A DNA stretch of 64,000 nt, taken from NCBI GenBank assembly GCA_004352715.1, contig SCFE01000044.1, forward strand, positions 160,933 through 224,932, given 5' to 3'. Below, one piece after another: positions 45,805 through 59,433 of the stretch. Source of the stretch: Hofstenia miamia (lineage: Eukaryota > Xenacoelomorpha > Acoela). A program made the position numbers and the translations under genes. A model generated the notes under the pieces. The model had not been told where the DNA came from. It made no database searches and saw nothing but the letters and a program-made list of their open reading frames with translations. How positions within the stretch are numbered: the first letter of the stretch is position 1; each line of letters starts with the position of its first letter.

Positions 45805-47150
45805 GGTGATGAACAGCAGTGGTATTCAACATGTTAATTTCAAATATTGCGCAAGTTGGTTATGTGCATGATAAAAACCTAATTTAAAATTTTCCATCAA
45901 GTTTTCAACACAGCCAATGCATATAACAAATGCCTCAAATAATATATATAACAAACGCTTAGCAATTGTAAAACATGAAGTACAGAAGAGTAGTGTAATT
46001 ATACAATCGGCTCACTAAAGAAAGAATAACAAACAATCGAGTGAACATCTTGACATAGACATCCAACTTAAAGGCTCAACAACAAATCTGAAAATTGTAA
46101 ATCAAGTAAAAAAAAGTTAAGCAAAGGACATCATTTTAAATAGACACTAGATAAAAATCATTGAGTTATAAAAAATACACTATTAACTACAACAATTTAC
46201 TGTATTTACAATGTTTATAAAGGACCTTCAAAAAGAGCCGCTAAAATTCGTTCCGTTTTTTACTAAAATATGCAACAAATTAATAAACGTCTAAAACATA
46301 TAGAAATTTGTTATTTTTTGCTAAAAGTGTGGTTGTTATGACGACACGTAATAACATATTACATGCTTACAATATGATTTACAAAATTAATCATCAATTA
46401 TAAATCTATAAACGTCTCTGTTGAAAAATACATCATCTCTGAAATTGGACAGTATTGATTTTAGAGAATATAATTTGTTAAAGGAATCTATTTGAAGCAA
46501 AAAAGATACGACTCTTTAAACATACATTTGAAAAACAACAGCAAAAGGCAAATGAAACATTGACTGTTCTGTGAAAAAATATTTACAAATCCCACTATAA
46601 ATTAATTAAAAATAATTCTCAAATATAATACAAAATAATATTAAAAAGAATGAACAGTACTGTGGACTGGAAATGCGAAACTTTGTTCATTAAAATATAA
46701 ATAGTAGAGATTGATATTGAATAATCGTATTAATTGATTGACATATATTTGATTCAAAGCGGAAGGAAAATTATTAAAAATTTTTGAAAAAAGAAATAGT
46801 TATGAAATGGATACATTAAAAGCAAGCATTAGGAAAGCAAATAATTTAATCGGAAATAATTAAATTTAGCAATGAAAATGACCTTCACAGACAAAAGAGT
46901 CTTTTGTTAATAATGAAAAGTGTTTCACAACCCTATACTTCACTAGGGCAATATATTATGCACAAGCATATTACTATCCTTTGTAAGCTAGATGAAACTA
47001 GAAAATTGCTAAACCCTGCAGATTGCGCAAACAGCTTGGATGCCATAGAAAAATAAATCGTGTTATTTAAATGTAAGCCTAGAAAAAATACAATCTCATT
47101 ATTACATGTCAATCTCCTTGCAACCAACACGTGATTCAAAAGCCTAAATT
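45805..47150. repeat. Segmental duplicate, copy 1 (gene-proximal)
   Basis: Shares an ordered series of words with 48727-49870: GATGAACAGCAG, GTGCATGATAAAAACCTAA, TATTTACAAT.TTTATAAAGG, CATCATCTCTGAAATTG, AACAACAGCAA, CAATC.C.TTGCAA.CAACG. It is clearly diverged. It lies directly 5' of the acyl-CoA synthetase gene and may contain its promoter. At 46348-46355 it keeps the empty target GTAATAAC of a MITE present in copy 2. Confidence 0.75.
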
Positions 47151-47339
47151 AGGCAAATAGTTTCAAAATGATAATGTATGGATAACTTAGAAATAGATTA
47201 CCATCTCTTCCTAAAATAATTGAGGAGGTGAAAGGATTAAACCAAAATAATGTGTATGCTCAGTAGGGAAAAATTTATAACTAAATAAATTTTGCATTAA
47301 TGTGGCAAAAATGCTAAAAAGGTTTTGTTAAATAGTTAC
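47151..47339. other. Spacer between duplicate copy 1 and the hAT pseudogene
   Basis: AT-rich. The 5' end of the hAT element should lie here, but I could not identify a terminal repeat. Confidence 0.3.
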
Positions 47340-48403
47340 TTATATTATGTTAGCAAATTATACGACGAGAATCTGAAAGAAATGAAGGAGAAAATTGGAG
47401 GAAAAGAAATATTCCATATTCTGGACGAGACTACCGATTCATGCCATGACATTTCACAGAACGTAATGGTTGGAGTGCTGGATAAAAGACAGTAGTGTAT
47501 CAAAACCAATGCTACTGGATACAATATTTCTTAAAGAAGCCTGCAATCACACGACAGTACTTAGAGGTCTGATGCAGGCGTTGACAAAGCTGTACGGAGA
47601 TGATGTGAAGTATGACAAAATTCGTTTAATTGTGACCAACGCTGCATCGTACATGAAGAAAGAAATATCTAACTTTCAAATTTTGCTATCCGGAACCACT
47701 ATCCATGTTACCTGCCTCGCGCATGCTCTGCACAGGATTGCAGAGAAAGTTCGGGAAAGTGCACTTTGGTTAACAAAAGTACATCTCAATCGTAAAGAAG
47801 GTTTTTGTCAACGCAAATCAAAGAATTGCCTTTTTGTGGAAAACACACAACTTACCCTGCCTCCTCAACCAGTTCCTACAAGATGGAGAACATTTTTGGC
47901 GGCAGTAAGTTACCATTGCAAAAATTTAAAAATTGTTAGTGAATTTCTAAAAGAGTTGAAAGACGATAGTCAAGCAATTATTGAGTTAAAAGCTTGCTGC
48001 GAAAACGAAACTCTCCCTGTCTAATTGGCTCAAATCTGCAGTTGCTATTGTCACATAGTTCCGGGCATCAAAGAACTAGAAACTGAATGCATGAGCCTCA
48101 GTTCACGATAGGAAATCATTGAGAGTAAGACAGAATCTTCCCGAGCACTCAGAAGCGATGCAGAAACTTAATTCAGTACTAGACAATAACGAGGGCTACA
48201 AAACTCTGAAGTCAATCAACATGATTCTCAAAGACGAAGACGCAGCACAATTACCAATTAATCCGCTTCCAGAGCATATTTTAGCGTTCAAATACGCTCC
48301 AGTTACAAGTGTCAGTGTGGAACGATCGTTCAGTACATATCGTGACATTCTGACAGTCAGGCGCACTAATCTGTCAGCTGAAAATCTGAATAATAAAATG
48401 TGA
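47340..48403 (+). pseudogene. Broken hAT-family transposase
   Basis: Three consecutive frames together look like one hAT transposase. The first (47340 to about 47495) contains IFHILDETTD, the first catalytic Asp region, and ends at TAG. The second (to the stop at 48022) contains RLIVTNAASYMKK, IHVTCLAHALHRIAEKVRES with the conserved C-x2-H, and QPVPTRWRTFLAAVSYH. The third (48119-48403) contains the C-terminal dimerisation motif PVTSVSVERSFSTYRDIL. Frameshifts separate them, so no functional protein is made. The 3' part is repeated once more after a single n at 48459. A possible right end of the element, read inward, is CACTAGAGAGCGGATTT near 48726. Confidence 0.85.
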
Positions 48404-48654
48404 ATTATAATTCAAATCTTTTGTTCTGAACATGTTTTTATAAAATAGCCGGAAAATGNATTACCAATTAATCCGCTTCCAGAGCATATTTTAGCGTTCA
48501 AATACGCTCCAGTTACAAGTGTCAGTGTGGAACGATCGTTCAGTACATATCGTGACATTCTGACAGTCAGGCGCACTAATCTGTCAGCTGAAAATGTGAA
48601 TTATAATTCAAATCTTTTGTTCTGAACATGTTTTTATAAAATAGCCGGAAAATG
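48250..48654. repeat. Duplicate of the hAT 3' end across a single n (48459)
   Basis: 48250-48458 is repeated at 48460-48654 almost exactly, with one 14-base deletion in the second copy. The lone n at the join points to unmerged overlapping contigs or haplotypes. Confidence 0.8.
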
Positions 48655-48726
48655 ACTTTTTGACAATTTTTTATAGAAAAGTAGCATGCTTTTGTCGAAA
48701 AAATTAGCCGTAAATCCGCTCTCTAG

Positions 48727-49870
48727 TGATGAACAGCAGGTTGGTCAGGTGCATGATAAAAACCTAACTGAAAATTTTCCATTAAGATTTCAATACAGCC
48801 AATACATATTATTTTCAATGTTAACTATCGTGTTCCTAGTTAGAGATACCAGCGTTTGAAAAGCGCTGCAATATTTGAGATTCACACTTTTACATGTCAA
48901 CTCCGGAGATTAAACGTAATGAATAATATGCCAAACAAATCTTAAAGAAATTTGGATGTCGTATTACTATATAGATTATATGCTACAATATTGTATTTAC
49001 AATATTTATAAAGGACCTCCAATAAAGTGGCGAAATGCCTTTTCAATTTATTAGGATATGCAAAAAAAATTTAAAAAGTTAAAATATAGAAAGCTGTTAC
49101 CTTTTCAAATTAGTCTTGTTTCGCTGAAAAGTAATAACCAGGGCGGTTCAAAATTCAACACGATCAACAACAAAAGTCAATACACTCGACTTTTATCATT
49201 TTAGATAGAAAGGTCAGTTTTCAAATACGTAGCCAAGGAGGGGCACAGGAGACAATGCTCCTCCTCCTCCATTTGCATCGTTTCTTGTTTTACTTCCTTC
49301 AAAACAAACTTTACAAAAAGTCAATATTTTCTAGCAGTTAAGTCAATTTTAAGGTGGCTATTAGGTCAACGTGTGAATCACCCGGCCCTGATAATAACAG
49401 GATTTATGAAATTAGTCATCGAAGTATCAAAGTGATAAATTTTCCAAATGAAAAATATATCATCTCTGAAATTGTGTATTATTGTATTTAGAGAATTTTA
49501 GCGTATGTTTTGTTAAAGTAAAACTTGGTTTTTAATGTACAAAAACAACAGCAACGAAAAATTGACAATTGGACAGATGACATTTTGTGAAAAAAATATT
49601 TACAAACACCGCATCAAATTAATGCAATCAGCACGATAAAAAAGGCAGAGATTGCCATCTATAATATCTCAGGCCGATGGAAGCAATTTATAGTAAGGGA
49701 AATGTAGATTGTACAAATAAAAAAACTAAGAAATGAATATTAAATGTAACCTTGATGTACACAGAAAAGAAACAATAGAAAATGAAAAAAGTGAATCTCA
49801 TTAATTACAGTCAATCACTTTGCAAACAACGCGTGATTCATTTTACAATATCAAATAATAAAAGACCAAG
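48727..49870. repeat. Segmental duplicate, copy 2
   Basis: A diverged copy of 45805-47150, interrupted by the MITE at 49139-49390. The acyl-CoA synthetase coding region is not found next to it; the broken hAT lies there instead. Confidence 0.75.
49139..49390. mobile_element. hAT-type MITE with a paralogous empty site
   Basis: 252 bp, ends CAGGGCGG and CCGGCCCTG, flanked by GTAATAAC and ATAATAAC (7 of 8 identical). The duplicate copy has a single GTAATAAC at 46348-46355 and no insert, so the insertion happened after the duplication. Inside, a G-rich patch GGAGGGGCACAGGAG and a CTCCTCCTCC word occur. No coding capacity. Confidence 0.8.
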
Positions 49871-50385
49871 ATATATGTACAAGTATAACAGTATATATGC
49901 AGCAAACAGTTTGCACTATATTTCTCGTGTCAGAATAGCAGTTGATTCTCATTCATATTGGCGTATTGTCCTACTATTGGCTGTTGTCTTGCACTACAGT
50001 ACCGCGTTTATGCAAAATTACTTTCTTCAATCATTTACTTTTTTTATTTGAAAATATTTCGAAATATGGTTAAGCTTCATAAAAAAATTAAAAATAGGTT
50101 AAAAACACTTTTTCCTCGCCTTGGTGATTGCAATACACGATATCACGAGATTAATAAGAAATTGTTTTGTTTTTAGCAAAGTAATGCAGTAATTTTAGTT
50201 AATAGCAAGAGTAACAGCAGAGAATTAATTTATTTGCAATTCTGAAAGTTAATTCAATGTAATTGTCTATATATGTTATAAAAGAAATTCCTTCGCTCTC
50301 AAGTACGTACAGTGTGTTAAAGCTCCTTATTGCCGTTACAACCAAAATTATGATTTGAAATGCTATTTAAAAAGTTCAGACATTT
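49871..50385. other. Gene-free stretch
   Basis: Short open frames only, no recognised domain. Confidence 0.35.
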
Positions 50386-50439
50386 GATAAAACTTTAAGC
50401 ATATACATACATTTGGGTGGATCGACAATTTTTTAAGAA

Positions 50440-50696
50440 CTCTGAGTGGGGATTAGTGCTTCTACTGCTGCTAATAACATCTTGATTCTCAACCCTCCAA
50501 CAGCGATTGATTTCTTTTCTCCGCCGCCGGCTTTAAGAAATCTTTGATGTCTTTCTTCTTTGCTGAACCCTTCTCCAACTTTGCCTACTCTTCCATCTGG
50601 TCCTATTTCATCTCCTGCGACTGTCCTCGCTGCGTAAAACTTGACTTGTTTTTATTTTTTTTGTAATGTATGCCTTCAGCGGTTAAGTAAAGTCAT

Positions 50697-50752
<56 letters not shown>
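50440..50752 (+). mobile_element. Possible 3' end of a non-LTR retrotransposon with (ATT)n tail
   Basis: A G+C-richer stretch (50500-50690) ends GGTTAAGTAAAGTCATTC and runs directly into a long ATT trinucleotide run, as the 3' tails of several non-LTR families do. No RT domain is visible, so class and 5' limit are guesses. The ATT run enters a 204-N gap (50753-50956). Confidence 0.35.
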
Positions 50753-51004
50753 NNNNNNNNNNNNNNNNNNNNNNNNNNNNNNNNNNNNNNNNNNNNNNNN
50801 NNNNNNNNNNNNNNNNNNNNNNNNNNNNNNNNNNNNNNNNNNNNNNNNNNNNNNNNNNNNNNNNNNNNNNNNNNNNNNNNNNNNNNNNNNNNNNNNNNNN
50901 NNNNNNNNNNNNNNNNNNNNNNNNNNNNNNNNNNNNNNNNNNNNNNNNNNNNNNNNATATATATAGTGGCCAGCATGATGCAATGTAACAAGATCCTGTT
51001 ATTC

Positions 51005-51007
<3 letters not shown>

Positions 51008-51052
<45 letters not shown>
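51008..51052. repeat. (TA)n microsatellite
   Basis: Long TA dinucleotide run. Confidence 0.9.
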
Positions 51053-51055
<3 letters not shown>

Positions 51056-54000
51056 CAAACAAAAGTAAAAAGCCAATTTTATAATACCGCATTTCAACTC
51101 CATATTATCTAAAGAAAAATGGGGAAGTGGAAATTATTATATTTAGCATTAATTAGAAGCTTTGATGGTAAATTATACAAAGCTAATATTCTATCGCAAT
51201 TTAAAGTGGTAAATAAAGACATTCTTTGAAAAATTAATAGTGCTTGCAGGCAACAAATTAGCAAAGCTACAAAAGCGCAATTCTATTTTGCAAATTGAAA
51301 ATTTTCAATTGAGATTTAAAGCAAACGAAGCGAGCAGTTACAAAACAAAGGCAGTCACTGTAATTGCCGAAAAATCGCAATTACGTCACAAAAGTATATT
51401 TGACGGTAAATCGCAGCACGCTGACAAATGGATTAGGGAAACGTATTAATACACGATAATATACAAGGGCTAAAGACAACAATTAATAAGAAAACTAATC
51501 TTCCAGTAGCGCCTCTAGCGGTTGAGAGTAACACATCATTGAGTATTAGCAAAAACAGAGAAGGAATGAGCGGATTTCTACACCCATTCTCAGAAGATTT
51601 CCACAGAGGTAGGTAAATTTAAATTCTTAAAACGTAAAAAAGGTATTGATATTAATAAAAAACTGGTTTTTAACTCAAAGTTTGTTTATAAATGTTCAAA
51701 AGCATGCTGAGATATCTGATCTGAAATGGTATTGTAAGAATAATAAAATTCGGGGTTAATGTTCCAAAGAAAAATGCGATGCATGGTTGTTGGAGCGTTT
51801 ATTTAACAATTGTACTACGCACTTTGAAGTCAGTTGCTAAAAAGCGAAGCGGTTATAAATTCCCATCGTGCATTAAAACTCCATTAAAAATTTTTATTAT
51901 ACTTTGGGTAGATCCCGTTGATCTTGCTAAATAAACACTTGAGAAATATCAAAATATTAGGTATTTTACAAAATAATAATAGACGATAGATGCAGTAAAG
52001 CTTAAAAAAGTAAAAATTCGAGTACGGATTTCAAGAAAAACAAGTTCCTATCTCAGGCGTCCTATCCGGATTTACACCCGGATCATTATAATAGTCCAAT
52101 GTTTAACAAAAGAGCCAATTGAGACAATAAATACTTTCACTAGTACAGAATCGGTGCATTGAATATAAATATCACAAATTTCCTTCACCATTGTTGCTTT
52201 AAGACATGATTACATTTACTTCAAAACAAAACGAACATAAATTGCCATTTGCAAGTCAAGTAGCGTAATAGATATTGAAAAATGTGACATCGCGAAGTAG
52301 ATATAAATTTTTGCTACTTTAACAATAATCATGAATGTTGAAAAAATATTCTCAATTTGAACGGCTTCATAATATTTTACAAATATCAAAAAAGTAAAAC
52401 CTTTCAATAATGGTAGCACGTTTAAAATTGCTAAATATTTGCTTTGATACCCAAACCAATATTTTATTAAATGCTGGTCTGTGGACGAAATGTTTTTGTA
52501 GCAAATTTTTGCCAAATCTACTGCAACAAATCAACAGGTCTTTATCATAGTAGGTCACATCATCAATGCTCTTAGAATACATATATAGAATATATTTGGT
52601 TAAAATGTGTTTCAAATAAAGTATGTTTTTTTCATCAAGCAGCCCCGCTAACATCTATATTTAAACCATTTATTGGCTAGGTTAAAAACTAGAGTAAATA
52701 AAAAATACATATTCCAATAATTTACAAACAAGCGAAGATGTCAGGATGCCGATGAAACGAAAACTATGCCAATTAAAAATTAAATTTTTCAAAATACTTC
52801 CGCACTAAAACGGTGTGGCAGAAAATTCGATGAAATTTATATTCTATATAATTAATTAATTATTAAAAAATAATTTGCCCTTTATTGCAATTTTGGAAGA
52901 TTTAATATATTTGATTAACTAAAAGAAAATCATGTTAAATTTGAAAATTTACAGAACTTACATTATAGGAGAATACAAATGTAGGAAAACAGTATTGGAG
53001 GCAAAAAGAGCCAGGTTAACAAAAATTCTGAAAAAATACGTGTAGTTTAAGTGGTAAGGATTTATCAACGCAAAGTTTCTTAGTCTTTTAATATTACATT
53101 TACGCAAGCATTTTAACAACTAATTAAGAGGATTTCAACTTTTGTCAGCTGCTAAGTACTTAGCCGCTAATGACGCAAGAACTTCAAAGCCCAGATTATC
53201 ACTTGCGTCAAGCAACAAACTTGCATGCGACTATTAACTGTAGAAAAGTGATATCAAACGAATTTCCAAAATATACTGCAATATTCAGGGATATAAACTC
53301 AGTGGTTAATAACTTCATACGAAAACACAAATTGTCTTTATCAGATTACAAGTGTAAATAAAAGGCATAGTAAATACGAGGCCACAGGGGTCACACGTCA
53401 AAAGTCTCGTAATATTGCCATCTATCAACCCTATTTCCCCTTCTACTTTCATACAATGTAAAAATTTCATAAAAAAATATATATTCGAGAAAATTAATGC
53501 TCGAAATTTCCTTAAATATAAATAGTGCGTTGTCAAGGAATGTAGTTAGTGAATTAAAATAATAAAGTATACTGTAAAAATGGTGTTAATAGCAATATTA
53601 TGCATTTGGGTAACTACTGTTTAGGTCAATCGACAATTGTGCAGAATGCATACAATGACCCTCAATAAGGTCATCCAAACAATAATGTATGTAGTATTAT
53701 GCGATCACGATTATGGCACGTATTGTCATTCCTGACTAATGTGGTTACTGGCAAAACTTACTATAAACATTTAAGTAGGCCTTAGTACTGTGCAATAATA
53801 AATTGTCTGTTAATACCAAAATGCGAAGTACCGAGGGCAAAAGTACAGATAACATTATGATGCACATTGAATGACATCAAGTTCATCTGATTATAAACAT
53901 GATTTAATTTTGATGAACATTTAAATTGATTTTAAGTTTGATGAAACCTAACTATTTTAGTAGAAACACTTCTTCATAAGTATTTGTACTTCCAATAAAA

Positions 54001-57000
54001 ATGAAGGGGTCTCGTATTCCCTACACTTGCACTTTACAAAGAAAACAATGGTTGAGAAATGAGGATCTAATAAATAAATTAAAGAACGAATTTGGTTTCT
54101 AAGGAAAATATGGTGGACAACAGGGACGGATATAGGAATTTTCAAACGGATGAGCAGTCTGATATGCATTTGAATTTTAAAGAGATTACTTAAATAATAG
54201 TGTAGTACTGAATTATAAGATCAGTTGATTAACAGCAATATTTGAAATTCATGAGCCACCTTTTAATTTTATCATTGCACGCGACAATAGAAGGTTAATT
54301 GGAGCCCGTATAGTTTAAATAATTAAATGATAACATGCACCAGACATGGTCTCCTCAGTGATGTAGCGTAAATATTAACCTCCCAAACATGGAATCATCC
54401 GTTTCTGAGTTTAGAAAAAGGTTCAAGTAGCAAGCGTAGAGTGATTTGCAAAAACATTCCCAATGCTACATCACTGAATCTGACTACATCAGAAAACAGA
54501 AATGTGGATACTTACAAAAGAAACCATTACGCGGCACAAATCGCAAAACATTTTCACAGAGCATAAGAGACTCTTACCAAGAGAGACGGAGATGCAGGTA
54601 AATCCAAAACGAGATGAAAAACTACAGGGTAACTAAAAACTGTAATCTACTGCATAGCAAACAATACAGTGAACAATAACTTAATTAACCGCATCACACA
54701 ACGAAGAAACTATGTTTGGAATGATGCCATATTTACTAAACATCGTTCAATCTGTACTTTCCGTCGCATGTATAAACACACAACTAAATTTACATTCATT
54801 TTTTCAACAATCAAATATAATTATTGTGATCCTTAATAATAGGAAGTGGTTACATTTAAAATATTTGAGAAATATTTATGTAATAAGCCTAGTACCATAC
54901 TTCTTACGTCTATTGCTAAGATTGATATTGAAGTGCAATTGTCATAGAATTACTTACTACCGCACTCAGACTTCAAAAAACCAAATTGATTTAAAATAAC
55001 AATAACAAAAAAATCAAAGCCTGTTGTGACTGCATGGATTAACTTTCAACTATATATGGCAAATTTGCGCCAAAATGAGCAGTACTTGCTGTGGAAAATT
55101 GGCATAACTATAGATTATTATAAAATCCCAGTGCGATAGTAGGTTTCTTATTTATTTTTTCAAAATATATTTCTTTTAAAAAAAATTGGAATTGTAAGGC
55201 GATCTAGATCACGTGACATATATCTGAAATTAGCTACAGAGGAAATGTGATTTCCTATTTGAGAAGTAATTGTAAATAAGAAAAGAAAAATGATATCTCA
55301 TAAAACTTAATTGGCTGCTTTGATGAATAAGGAAATTGGTAATTTAATTTCATTTACGGCAGATAAATTGGAGATCTGTTTTTCAATAAAAATAAATAAA
55401 TCATGTTTTACTGAGAAAGGATGTGATATACGAATTTCTAATTTATAAAATTAATTATAAAATAAATTTATAACTTAAAAATTCACATAAACACAATCTT
55501 TACCATAGACAACTATTTATATATTGGATTATATTTCCAACGTTCAGAAAATAAGAAATGCAAGGAAAAAACCTTGTCAAAACAACCTAGTATACATGCA
55601 TTTTAGTCTCACATAAGTACTGAATGTCCTAAAATTTTCCGACACTTGCATTAATATAGAAAAGGCCAATTATTTAAAATCAAATTCAACAGGCCTTTGT
55701 TGGACTTTAAAACTAATTAATGGAGCGCCGGATAGAAATATCTTAGCAACACAACTGATAAAATTAGATGCAGGTAAGCTACTGATTAAAGACTTTTCCA
55801 ACCTTTATTGGGAAATAATCGTTTTCGTTAAAAAACAATCTATTAAAATACGTAATTGAAATTTGGAAATAGAGGTTAGCATTAAAGCTGACCTATTTAT
55901 ACATATTCCATATTCTCTTCCTTAAATCTAAATTTGTTATATTATCTTAAAAGAGGAATTTTAATGGAAACACAATGTATCCATGCACGCCAGTTGACGA
56001 AAAGTAAATGGAAAATTGGCAGATTATTCAAAATTAGTAAATTAATATTCGCGTCAATAAATTTAGACGGGCTGTTTCTTCAATTTGCATAATTGAGTGC
56101 AAACAATACAATATCTGCTTTACAAGCAGCTATTGGATAAATTGTTCACCTAAAAATATATAATGCATGTTTTTGCCTACATCTACATTGAAATTCAGAG
56201 TGGTACTTCGGAAGTGCAGATCACTACGTAATACAAAGACAATCTTATCAGCAATGTATGGAATCATGCTAAGATTTATTGTTAGGTATAGAAAAATTAA
56301 AAGAAAGGCGAAAGTCTTTTCCAAATCATTCTCGATTCGATTAAGAACATCCACAATGCCTGTAAATGTTGAACTGGTGTAAATGCTTGTAGAAAAAAAC
56401 TACTACCAATTTCTAAATCAAATTTCTCCTACTACTTGACTTCCTAGAGCAATAGTAGTTCTAAAGGGTAGAAAAAAATAGTAAATGCATCGTTGCAGTG
56501 ACTCTGCAGTCTACAACAAGAACCCTTTGTGATGCAGATACAAATTATTGTGCAAGTATTGCCAAAGCGTCACGTGTGCACAGAGACGATGTTATATAAT
56601 TACATATTTGTTTATGAGTTTTTTCTTTGAAATTAATGTTGCCGTTGCAGCAAAAGCGGAGGCAACAGAGGGGGCAGTTGCTCCCTAAAATTAACATTTC
56701 AGAAAAACGCTCCCTAAATTTACTAATTTAAACAGTCCACTTAGTATGTTGTTAGTAAATGTATCTTGCCCTTAACCAAAATTCGTTCCGTCGCCACTGG
56801 CAGAGTGCATTTGCAAAAAATCAATCGCGTTCAGTTCAAAACGTATAAAATAGGAAGCGATCACTGCATTTGTAATAATGACATAAGTCGCATTTTAATG
56901 TAATTGAAATCCATCAATGTTATAATTAAAAATACATTATTCTTTAGTCAAATATAAGAAAGGTAATAATTTAGTTCAATTTTCATGTAAATTTCTTTTA

Positions 57001-57453
57001 AATTTTTGGCACATGACTTAAAAAAAAATTAATTTTTTAGATGCTAAAGATTGAACTTATATCATCCTTAGTAAATCAACAATTTACTTCCGTAAAATTT
57101 TTAGTAGTATGTAACCCCTTACTGACCATTTGCAATTACATGTACTCTCTCCCGGAAACGTAATATGAGTTTCGTTCATTTTCTTTGAAAGTTCACAAGC
57201 TAATGCGGACGTTCTACGTTTTCTCCCATCACAAGGCATTCGCATTGGAAGCGACGAATTGTGCATAAGTAAAACTTGTATTAACAAGCAAGGAGAGCAT
57301 CAAATATCGTCAGACTTTCATTAACTTAATCTTAAACATGATTAATTTCGCAATCACAATGTTATTTTGGGTGTTCCTTTAAAAGCCCATTCCTTGGAGG
57401 CAAGCGCGCTCAGTGCACAAATTTACCTGTCTTAAACGCACTCAACGCGAATT
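51053..57453. other. Long stretch without a recognised gene
   Basis: Several short frames look slightly gene-like, but none has a domain I can name. 51246-51449 (+) follows a GCTTGCAG and is charged. 53170-53361 (+) starts with ATG. The minus-strand frame 56130-56359 follows a TTACAG acceptor and has one hydrophobic segment. The minus-strand frame 57127-57262 ends at a GTCAGT donor and reads GRKRRTSALACELSKKMNET. Any of these could be single exons of genes with large introns; I cannot join them in phase. Confidence 0.25.
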
Positions 57454-57479
57454 TATATATATATATATATATATATATA
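57454..57479. repeat. (TA)n microsatellite entering a 63-N gap
   Basis: A TA run directly before N 57480-57542, with TATA again on the other side. Confidence 0.9.
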
Positions 57480-57584
57480 NNNNNNNNNNNNNNNNNNNNN
57501 NNNNNNNNNNNNNNNNNNNNNNNNNNNNNNNNNNNNNNNNNNTATATTAGAAATATTTCATAAATTTTTACTATTTAATATTAC

Positions 57585-57679
57585 CTTTTTTATTGGATAA
57601 CTTGGTACTTCAATCTGAATATCTTCCTCTGTCCCATTAGATATTCTTGACGCGTTTAGTTGTAACTTCTCATATTGCT
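57585..57679 (-). CDS. Orphan internal exon candidate
   Basis: 95 bp between a good acceptor (TTTTATTTAG) and donor (GTAATA). Only one of three frames is open. It encodes about 31 hydrophilic residues, including QYEKLQLNASRISNGTEEDI and IEVPSYPIKK, and ends in phase 0. Partner exons were not identified; the minus-strand frame near 57.1-57.26 kb is not phase-compatible. The gene is unknown. Confidence 0.4.
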
Positions 57680-57767
57680 CTAAATAAAAGCAGTCCTTTT
57701 TGCGCCTCTTTAAGTTATAATTCACATATAATATGTAATTGCAATTGAAGCTGTAACTACGTCAGTT

Positions 57768-57769
<2 letters not shown>

Positions 57770-57800
<31 letters not shown>
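57770..57800. repeat. (TA)n microsatellite
   Basis: TA dinucleotide run. Confidence 0.9.
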
Positions 57801-57804
<4 letters not shown>

Positions 57805-59433
57805 TGCAAACTATTATAGCACACATACAATGCCTAAACAACGCGAAATGATTTTTTTGCCTAATCACTTAAAGGACTTCTCGTCAAAAATCAAACATTA
57901 GGAATTCCTAGATAGCTTAATTAATAATCCTTCATCAATTCCCCATAACGCTTATTGTTTTTTTTCCAATTGCATTTGAAATATTTCTCACAAACTTCTG
58001 AGAATGTTTGTGTAAACTGGAAGCTGGTGTATATCTTATATGATTTGGTATTTCAAATAATAGTACTGCACAAATTCAGTGTAAATACTGAACAAATTAT
58101 GAGCAAACACATTGAAATTCTGCGTCACCATCTTTGAAAATGCTTACACCAATTAAAACTACATCATCCTCCTACATGTAAAGGCCTCATTTGATCCAAA
58201 ATGAATGTAATTTCACCCTCAAACATAGAAAACACCAAGACTAACCTGTTAAACACTATGTATTCAGAAGTTTTGGTTTCGAACAGCCTTTTCTAACTAC
58301 ATCAGTAGTAATTTAAAATCAAAATTAATGCTGTAAAAAAGGAAAGCTCCCAATATTCGAAAATCAATTGTGAATATTTTCAGAAATTACGATGTTTTTA
58401 TATATATGATAGCTTTGTTAATGCAAAATGTTATCAAAGTTTATTGCTGTGATCAATTTACCAGCTATAGTTTTCGCATTGCTTACACAGCTCAAATTCT
58501 ACAAAATGAACTTCAAACAAAATTAGACGCAAATATTTTAGATGATGCGTGTTTCTCTGATTCATACATTCGCTTCAAATTCTAATATGCATATGCAAGG
58601 AATTAAAATTGCTAGTTCCGTAATTTTGGCGCATAGATAATGTAAAATAAATGTTAATAGACGAGCTAACCATTAGTAAATAAAAACGTCTTTGTTTGCG
58701 CCGAACCCCTAAACCGGCTCATTCAAATGTGCTTTTCAATGTAGCTTATCATAATTCGACATTCACAACTTTATTTGTGAATAACACCGAGAAGGGAGAA
58801 TGGACAAAGGAATTGAGTGCAATATTTGAGTTGGAAATATTCCCAAAGTCGTTTTGTTGAGAAATCAATTATAAGATAATATAAAAAGAGTAAAATTTAA
58901 CACGAATACTCTAAAACAACGCAGCGCTCAGCAGTATCGCAGAGTCGACTCTATCAGTCATTGGGCTTTGAAAAACATTGTTTTAATGATCTACGAAACG
59001 ATACTAAGTTTGGCTAATGCTAAAACCTGAACCATTGTACCGAACCGTGTCTTTATCAACAAAAAGGTCACAAGGATTTCACCTGAAAATATTGAAAGTA
59101 ATTACATATTTTTGTATGCAAATTAAACATGTACGATAGTGCTCGGCGGTTTGCAAAAGGCCGGTTTCGATTTCGGTTTTCTAGCCAGTTTGGCTATCTT
59201 TACTAATTTGTGAGTTTGAGCCATAAAACTTTGTTGAAAAAGCCATCACATGGTTTAAGGTTGACAACAAAAAACATAACAAATAAATTATGCACTGCAC
59301 GGATTTTCTGCTTGCTTATGGAAAGTCAATTAAGGCACCGACATTACTACATGTATATATTAGGAGTCGTTTTATGAGAATCCATACCATATTTCTTCCC
59401 AAAAACAAAACGTATAATATATACAATGTTTAG
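57801..59433. other. Stretch without a recognised gene
   Basis: 58378-58585 (+) follows a TTTTCAG acceptor and stays open to a stop; it could be a terminal exon, but no domain is recognised. No start exon for the RIIa exon downstream was identified. Confidence 0.25.

Noticed and set aside
52216-52654. Minus-strand hydrophobic frames that at first look like part of an insect odorant receptor
   Set aside because: Random AT-rich DNA gives Ile/Phe/Tyr/Lys-rich frames; no conserved receptor motif and no consistent exon phases.
53170-53361. 63-codon plus-strand frame starting with ATG
   Set aside because: No recognisable domain or splice context; could be chance.
56130-56359. Minus-strand frame with a possible acceptor and one hydrophobic segment
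   Set aside because: Its phase does not match the neighbouring candidate exons and no family is recognised; kept only as a remark.
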